A model generated the notes under the pieces. That model was given only the letters and a program-made list of their open reading frames with translations, ran no database searches and was not told the DNA's origin. A stretch of 64,000 bases of DNA from Fibrobacter sp. (lineage in GTDB: Bacteria > Fibrobacterota > Fibrobacteria > Fibrobacterales > Fibrobacteraceae), in the NCBI GenBank assembly GCA_017412605.1, contig JAFPWY010000015.1, forward strand, positions 79,363 through 143,362. The letters run 5' to 3'. The position numbers and the translations under genes are program-made. This document shows positions 59,441-64,000 of the stretch, one piece after another. Numbering within the stretch: position 1 is the stretch's first letter; each line of letters opens with the position of its first letter.

Positions 59441-60601
59441 ATGAGTTCACTCTTGCAATCGGTCGTCGAGTTCGCAAGCGATACCGGGTTCGCATATGTC
59501 ACCCCTTCGATGGTGATTATGTGGGTCGTGAGTTTCGTCTTGATGTACTTGGCGATTGTCAAAAAGTATGAGCCGCTGCTGCTCTTGCCGATTTCGCTCG
59601 GCGCATTGGCGGTGAACATCCCGAGTGCGGGATTCTACGATGGCGGCTGGAGCATCGAAGGTATGTTTACCCCGACGGCCGGCCTCTATTACTACATCAG
59701 CCAGGGTATCCACCTGGAACTCTTCCCGCCCATCATCTTCTTGGGCGTGGGCGCCATGACGGACTTCGGACCGCTTATCGCTAACCCGCGTACACTGCTC
59801 CTCGGCGGTGGCGCTCAGTTCGGCGTGTTTGCGACCATGTTCTGCGCTGTGGCTTTCGGTGGCTTTACTCTCGGTGAAGCGGCCTCCATCGGTATCATTG
59901 GCGGTGCCGACGGTCCGACCTCCATCTTCACTGCAAACAAGCTTGCTAAGCACCTCATCGGCCCCATCGCCGTGGCTGCTTACACCTACATGGCCCTGGT
60001 GCCGCTCATTCAGCCGCCTATCATGCGTCTCATGACCAACGACAAGGAACGCAAGATCCGCATGAAGGCTCTGCGCAAGGTGTCGAAGGCCGAACGCATC
60101 GTGTTTGCCGTGATGGTGATGATCGTGTGCATCCTCGTGGTGCCCGATGCTTCTGCTCTTATCATCATGCTCATGCTCGGTAACATCTTCAAGGAAGCCG
60201 GCGTCGTGGAACGTCTCGTGAAGACCTCCTCCAACGAACTCATGAACATCGTGACCATCTTCCTCGGTACTTCCGTGGGCCTCACGATGTCTGCCGACAT
60301 CTTCCTGAAACCGCAGACCCTCATGATTATCGCCATGGGCGTTGTCGCCTTCGGTTTCTCGACCGCGGCCGGCCTCTTCCTTGCGAAGATCATGAACTGG
60401 TGCTCTCCGAAGAACCCCGTGAACCCGCTCATCGGTTCTGCTGGCGTGTCCGCCGTGCCGATGGCCGCACGTGTTTCCCAGGTGGAAGGTGCCAAGTATG
60501 ACCCGCAGAACTTCTTGCTGATGCACGCCATGGGCCCGAACGTGGCCGGCGTGATCGGTACCGCAGTCTGCGCCGGTTACATGATTTCCAGACTCTCGTA
60601 G
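59441..60601 (+). CDS. Na+-translocating decarboxylase beta subunit (OadB/MmdB/GcdB family)
   Basis: 386 residues with about nine to eleven transmembrane helices. Signature FLGVGAMTDFGPLIANPRT and ASIGIIGGADGPTSIFTANKLA (region IV re-entrant loop with the Asp of the Na+ pathway), plus NPLIGSAGVSAVPMAARV. It decarboxylates carboxybiotin and exports Na+. Together with the gamma and biotin subunits it forms a methylmalonyl-CoA, oxaloacetate or glutaconyl-CoA decarboxylase; the alpha gene that would decide is not in this window. Confidence 0.95.
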   Translation: MSSLLQSVVEFASDTGFAYVTPSMVIMWVVSFVLMYLAIVKKYEPLLLLPISLGALAVNIPSAGFYDGGWSIEGMFTPTAGLYYYISQGIHLELFPPIIFLGVGAMTDFGPLIANPRTLLLGGGAQFGVFATMFCAVAFGGFTLGEAASIGIIGGADGPTSIFTANKLAKHLIGPIAVAAYTYMALVPLIQPPIMRLMTNDKERKIRMKALRKVSKAERIVFAVMVMIVCILVVPDASALIIMLMLGNIFKEAGVVERLVKTSSNELMNIVTIFLGTSVGLTMSADIFLKPQTLMIIAMGVVAFGFSTAAGLFLAKIMNWCSPKNPVNPLIGSAGVSAVPMAARVSQVEGAKYDPQNFLLMHAMGPNVAGVIGTAVCAGYMISRLS

Positions 60602-60680
60602 TCTAGACTGTGTCATGGCGAGCCCGCAAGGGCGTGGCCATCACAGACCCGCGAAGGCGGGGATCCCCTTGCAAAGGAAA

Positions 60681-60712
60681 GCCCCTGGCAATGCGCCAGG
60701 GGCTCCTTTTTT
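60681..60712 (+). terminator. terminator of the decarboxylase operon
   Basis: GCCCCTGGC (60681-60689) and GCCAGGGGC (60695-60703) form a 9-bp stem followed by TCCTTTTTT. Confidence 0.9.
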
Positions 60713-60762
60713 CTAAATTTGCTTGCCAAAGGGAACACTGTGGTTGTGTGTGAGGAGTATGC

Positions 60763-62325
60763 ATGAAAAGACTGATCGTATTGATTTCGTTGATGCTGAT
60801 GGCTACGGCTGCCATAGGTCAAACAGATAAACCCCAACCCAAAATGAACTTGCGCATGGGAGGTACTGAGCAGACGGTATTTCCTGGCGATACCATAGAA
60901 CCCGTTGTTTTTGTGGTTGAAGGGGCCCATGTTGTAGAATACACGCTTTTGGATTCGCTCACCGGTGTATTTGAGTACGACAATTGGGTTGAAAAATCGC
61001 TTGCCACTATTTCGGGGACTGTCGCTACTGACACGGACCCCGGCAAATACCTGATAGAGATTCTCGCGACGGATACGGTAAATGGAACCATCGTTAATTC
61101 CATGTTTTATATTACGGTCCTCTCGTTAAAGGATGCGTTTGTACTTTCTGGCGGAAGCTTGAAGCAGAACGTTATGGCTGGGGATTCCATCGAGCCGATT
61201 GTGTTCGACTACCAGAAGTTTCACAATTATCGCATCGATAATCTGCCATCGGGCCTGATAGACAAAAAAGACACTAATTCCAAGACGATCACGATTGAAG
61301 GAGCTGTCGAAGACTCTCATAAAGACGAAAAATACACGTTTGCATTGGTCGTTTATTTAACAGAACGGGATTCTGTTGTCTATAACATCGAACTTGAAGT
61401 GGAACATATTCCCGTCGTTACAGACATTAAGATACTCAAAAATGATTCGCAGGTTGTTGTTGCTGGAGACAGCATCAAGCCCATCACGCTCAAATACGAA
61501 AACATTACCGACTTGCACTTTAAGGACATCCCGAAAACTTTGGATCCCTATGATGACCCCGAGGCAAAAACGTTTTTGTTGCAGGGTGCCATTCCAGAAG
61601 ATTTCGGTGACTCGACACTTGTCATGAGTATATGCGCAAAAGGCCTCGACAACAACGACACGGCATTCGTAAAGCTCGTAATCAAACACAAACCCGGCAA
61701 AACGAAAATTAAACATGTCAGCGGAAAAACCACGCAGACCGTAAATGCCGGCGATTCGATTGAACCCATCGTATTCAAGTACGAACTGGCAATGAACGCA
61801 TTGGGATTAAACTTCCCCAAGGGGACGCTTGTCGCTGAAAGGGACACAAAGGCAAAAACCATTACCGTTAAAGGCGCGGTGAGCAAAAAGGCGAGTGGTG
61901 AATACAACATAAAGGTTGTCGCCGAAGGTTACGAGAACAACGATACGGCAAAGGTGAAAATCATCGTGAAGAATCCGGAAGCCACTTCGAGCTCGTCTGT
62001 AGCAAAATCCTCCAGCTCCAAATCGAAATCCTCGAGCAGTGCGAAATCGGGTTCTTCGACGAAGTCCAGCAGTTCTAGCAAGAAGGGCAAGAACGCTTTG
62101 CCGGCGGTTGCCGTTGCCCCGCAATTCATGCTGTCGGCTGTCGGTCGTGACATCCAGGTGTCGGGCGTTTCGGAATTGGCGCCCTCTTACACCGTGTTCG
62201 ATATGCAGGGGCATGTTCTTCGCAAGGGTGATGTCCATAGCAGCAGTTTCACCATCCCGATGGGTAATGCGGGCAATTACCTGGTGCGCATCGGCTCGTG
62301 GGTACGTTGTGTCTCGGTGAAATAA
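60763..62325 (+). CDS. secreted protein with four Ig-like repeats, Ser-rich linker and sorting-like tail
   Basis: 520 residues. Signal peptide about 1-19 (AAIG), then four repeats each opening with a QxVxxGDxIEPxxF-type strand (QTVFPGDTIEPVVF, QNVMAGDSIEPIVF, QVVVAGDSIKPITL, QTVNAGDSIEPIVF); a Ser/Lys linker (about 407-445); and a C-terminal module PSYTVFDMQGHVLRKGDV ending in VRCVSVK. Surface or secreted, with no catalytic motif. GAGGAG SD 7 nt before the ATG; terminator after the stop. Confidence 0.8.
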   Translation: MKRLIVLISLMLMATAAIGQTDKPQPKMNLRMGGTEQTVFPGDTIEPVVFVVEGAHVVEYTLLDSLTGVFEYDNWVEKSLATISGTVATDTDPGKYLIEILATDTVNGTIVNSMFYITVLSLKDAFVLSGGSLKQNVMAGDSIEPIVFDYQKFHNYRIDNLPSGLIDKKDTNSKTITIEGAVEDSHKDEKYTFALVVYLTERDSVVYNIELEVEHIPVVTDIKILKNDSQVVVAGDSIKPITLKYENITDLHFKDIPKTLDPYDDPEAKTFLLQGAIPEDFGDSTLVMSICAKGLDNNDTAFVKLVIKHKPGKTKIKHVSGKTTQTVNAGDSIEPIVFKYELAMNALGLNFPKGTLVAERDTKAKTITVKGAVSKKASGEYNIKVVAEGYENNDTAKVKIIVKNPEATSSSSVAKSSSSKSKSSSSAKSGSSTKSSSSSKKGKNALPAVAVAPQFMLSAVGRDIQVSGVSELAPSYTVFDMQGHVLRKGDVHSSSFTIPMGNAGNYLVRIGSWVRCVSVK

Positions 62326-62354
62326 GAACTTTTCCCCAAAGATTATCACGCTTG

Positions 62355-62385
62355 TTGTCCCCGGCTTGTCCGGGGATTCTTTTTT
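62355..62385 (+). terminator. terminator
   Basis: TCCCCGG (62358-62364) and CCGGGGA (62370-62376), followed by TTCTTTTTTTT. Confidence 0.85.
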
Positions 62386-62413
62386 TTCAGAGCCTTTGTT
62401 ATATTTTTTTTCT

Positions 62414-63676
62414 GTGAAAAACTTGCATTTTTGCCTTTTGAAAAGTGGGCTACTCCTTGCCATTGCAATTGCCTTCTTGAATGCCTGCAGCAATAGTGAG
62501 GTGGAATTTGATGCTGTGGAATTTGTTGATAATATTGCTCTTAAAGAGGTTTCTAGTAGCTATCCATATACCGGGCTTCCCTACATATTCATAGATGTAG
62601 TCGATGGTTCGGGTATAACGAATAAGACGGATTATAAATATGTGGAAGTCCGCATTTGGAACGAAGCCCAAGATGGCGGCGTGCTTGTGAAATGCAATGT
62701 CAAGGGACGTGGAAATTCAACTTGGATAACTCCGAAGAAACCCTATAGGCTGAAGTGCGTCGACAAAATTTCGCCCTATTCTTTCCCTGAAGATAAGAAC
62801 TGGGTGCTGTTGGCGAATCACTACGATAAGACCATGGCCAGAAATGCCTTGGCCTATTATATCTCGACTCTCTCTAATGCCCGGTACACGCCGCGAACCC
62901 ATTTTGTCGAACTGGTCTTGAATAGCGAACATTTGGGAACATACCAGTTGGCGGAAAAGGTAAGGGTTGGCAAAAATAGGGTCAATATAGGCAAGAAGGA
63001 TTTCTTGTTGGAGCTGGATAACCATCCGAGTTCGTCGGACGTGATTTTTACTGTCAAGCACTTGACCAAGCCAGTAAAGATCCACCATCCCGATGTGATA
63101 GAAGGGGATGAAGACTTCAATTATGCGAAAAATGCGATTCAGAAAATAGACAGCGTTCTTTTCTCGGATAATTTCCTTGACCCTGATGAAGGTTATAAAA
63201 AGTACGTGGATTTGCCTTCGTTGGTTGAATGGTTCGTGGTTACCGAGATAGTCAAGAATCCTTCAAATGTTGTTAACTGGTATATGACTTACGAACGTGG
63301 GGGGAAGTTGAAGATGGGACCTTTCTGGGATTACGACCTTGCTTTCGCAAATTCCTTGTGGTTAGCGGAGGCCAATTTGACTGAAGGGTTCTTGATGGAA
63401 ACGGTTCCTTGGTTTACAAGATTTCTTAAAGATTCCAGATTCATTCAAATGGCAAAAGAACGTTTCGGTTATTTCTATGCCCGTAAGGATGAGATTGTTG
63501 CATATCTAGACGAAACCGCCCGGCAAATCAAGCTCTCTGCTTCTATCAATAATGAAATCTGGGATGTTTTTGAGGGGCGGAATTTTTCAAGTTCCTATGA
63601 CGGCGAAGTCGAATTTACAAAGAAATGGATTTTAGACCGCTTTGAATGGCTTAAGGGCGCATTCCAAGAACTTTAG
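62414..63676 (+). CDS. CotH-kinase family lipoprotein
   Basis: 420 residues from the GTG at 62414, which gives a proper lipoprotein signal (FLNAC, Cys about 26); a longer frame upstream does not. TATATT lies 8 nt before the GTG. CotH motifs: VKGRGNSTWITPKKPYRLK, NWVLLANHYDKTMARNALAY, GTYQLAEKVRVGKNRVNI, and GPFWDYDLAFANS, which holds the metal-binding Asp. CotH proteins are atypical kinases that phosphorylate proteins (spore coat proteins in Bacillus). In Fibrobacter a surface role is inferred. Confidence 0.88.
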   Translation: MKNLHFCLLKSGLLLAIAIAFLNACSNSEVEFDAVEFVDNIALKEVSSSYPYTGLPYIFIDVVDGSGITNKTDYKYVEVRIWNEAQDGGVLVKCNVKGRGNSTWITPKKPYRLKCVDKISPYSFPEDKNWVLLANHYDKTMARNALAYYISTLSNARYTPRTHFVELVLNSEHLGTYQLAEKVRVGKNRVNIGKKDFLLELDNHPSSSDVIFTVKHLTKPVKIHHPDVIEGDEDFNYAKNAIQKIDSVLFSDNFLDPDEGYKKYVDLPSLVEWFVVTEIVKNPSNVVNWYMTYERGGKLKMGPFWDYDLAFANSLWLAEANLTEGFLMETVPWFTRFLKDSRFIQMAKERFGYFYARKDEIVAYLDETARQIKLSASINNEIWDVFEGRNFSSSYDGEVEFTKKWILDRFEWLKGAFQEL

Positions 63677-63734
63677 AATATCCGAAGGCTCTGAAAAAAT
63701 ATATTTTCTCTTACATCAACCCAGAGGAGAGAAT

Positions 63735-64000
63735 ATGTTTACGAAAAAAGGAATCCTGCTTGCCGCAATCGCATTGCTGGCTATATCTGCGAATGCAGAG
63801 AAAAGGACGATTACCCCACAAGTGCCCACGCTTGTGAACGGCTGTTACCAGATTTCAAATGCCGAAGAACTGTACGGCTTTGCCGAACTTCTGAATGTCC
63901 AGTATTATGACGAAAGGAAATATTTTCATGGTTGTGTTGAACTCACCGCCGATATTGTTGTGAACGAGGGTGTCTTCAAGAATGGGGTGCTGAACGTAGC
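63735..64000 (+). CDS. secreted protein, 3' end outside window
   Basis: The first 88 residues are visible. GAGGAGA lies before the ATG; signal peptide about 1-21 (LLAISANA). The start of the mature protein contains NGCYQISNAEELYGFAELLN, a motif I associate with large Fibrobacter surface proteins. The rest is beyond the window. Confidence 0.7.
   Translation, partial: MFTKKGILLAAIALLAISANAEKRTITPQVPTLVNGCYQISNAEELYGFAELLNVQYYDERKYFHGCVELTADIVVNEGVFKNGVLNV

Overview
The window looks like chromosomal DNA of a Fibrobacter species (phylum Fibrobacterota, cellulolytic gut bacteria). The evidence is a FISUMP-type lipoprotein (19102-20034), many lipoproteins and secreted proteins with poly-Ser/Lys linkers and C-terminal sorting-like modules typical of Fibrobacter, a GH5 glucanase, two CE1-like secreted esterases, and a fermentation gene set (acetate kinase, acetyl/succinyl-CoA transferase, parts of a Na+-translocating decarboxylase). 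I saw no IS element, prophage or CRISPR array. The genus call is inference from these families; no database was searched.

Layout. 1-9084: TPR protein, envelope lipoproteins, a LysR regulator with an alpha/beta hydrolase, a cupin and an ABC-F ATPase. 9217-15562: large surface protein, ackA, a cytosolic histidine phosphatase, a lone SIR2-domain protein. 15571-20545: candidate 6S RNA next to zapA and a coiled-coil gene, uvrC, the FISUMP lipoprotein, nuoA. 20580-31273: outer-membrane barrels, a phosphohexomutase, two esterases, Hsp20, a TolC-like protein, tRNA-Val(CAC), a PTS IIA protein. 31392-42700: aroD; the run clpP-ftsY-lipoprotein-thioredoxin-GT2-OMP; GH5; mqnA; a GGDEF response regulator; eda; a MacB-type exporter pair. 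42817-47223: OmpA-like protein with eleven thrombospondin type-3 repeats, GtrA, CoA-transferase. 47377-57991: a run of five related lipoproteins ending in histidine-phosphatase domains, interrupted by a secreted protein and a 49-residue peptide gene. 58176-64000: decarboxylase gamma/biotin/beta subunits, an Ig-like repeat protein, a CotH-kinase lipoprotein and a partial secreted protein.

The two most unusual things are these. (1) The histidine-phosphatase lipoprotein cluster: three members carry 18, 41 and 26 tandem hexapeptides of the form DS[VIL]x[VIY]x between the lipid anchor and the enzyme domain, so paralogues with similar catalytic heads sit on stalks of different length. A sixth relative, without any export signal, lies at 13370-14077. 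(2) Intergenic elements built from 7-nt tandem units. At several gene ends TGAG/TAG-type heptads lie on the left and CTCA/CTA-type heptads on the right, usually around small hairpins. Because 7 is not a multiple of 3, each arm places stop codons in all three frames of one strand, and the gene stops often lie inside the arm.

Many starts lack a Shine-Dalgarno sequence, and several have a -10-like hexamer only 6-10 nt before the start codon, which suggests leaderless or near-leaderless mRNAs. Start choices for such genes are less certain.
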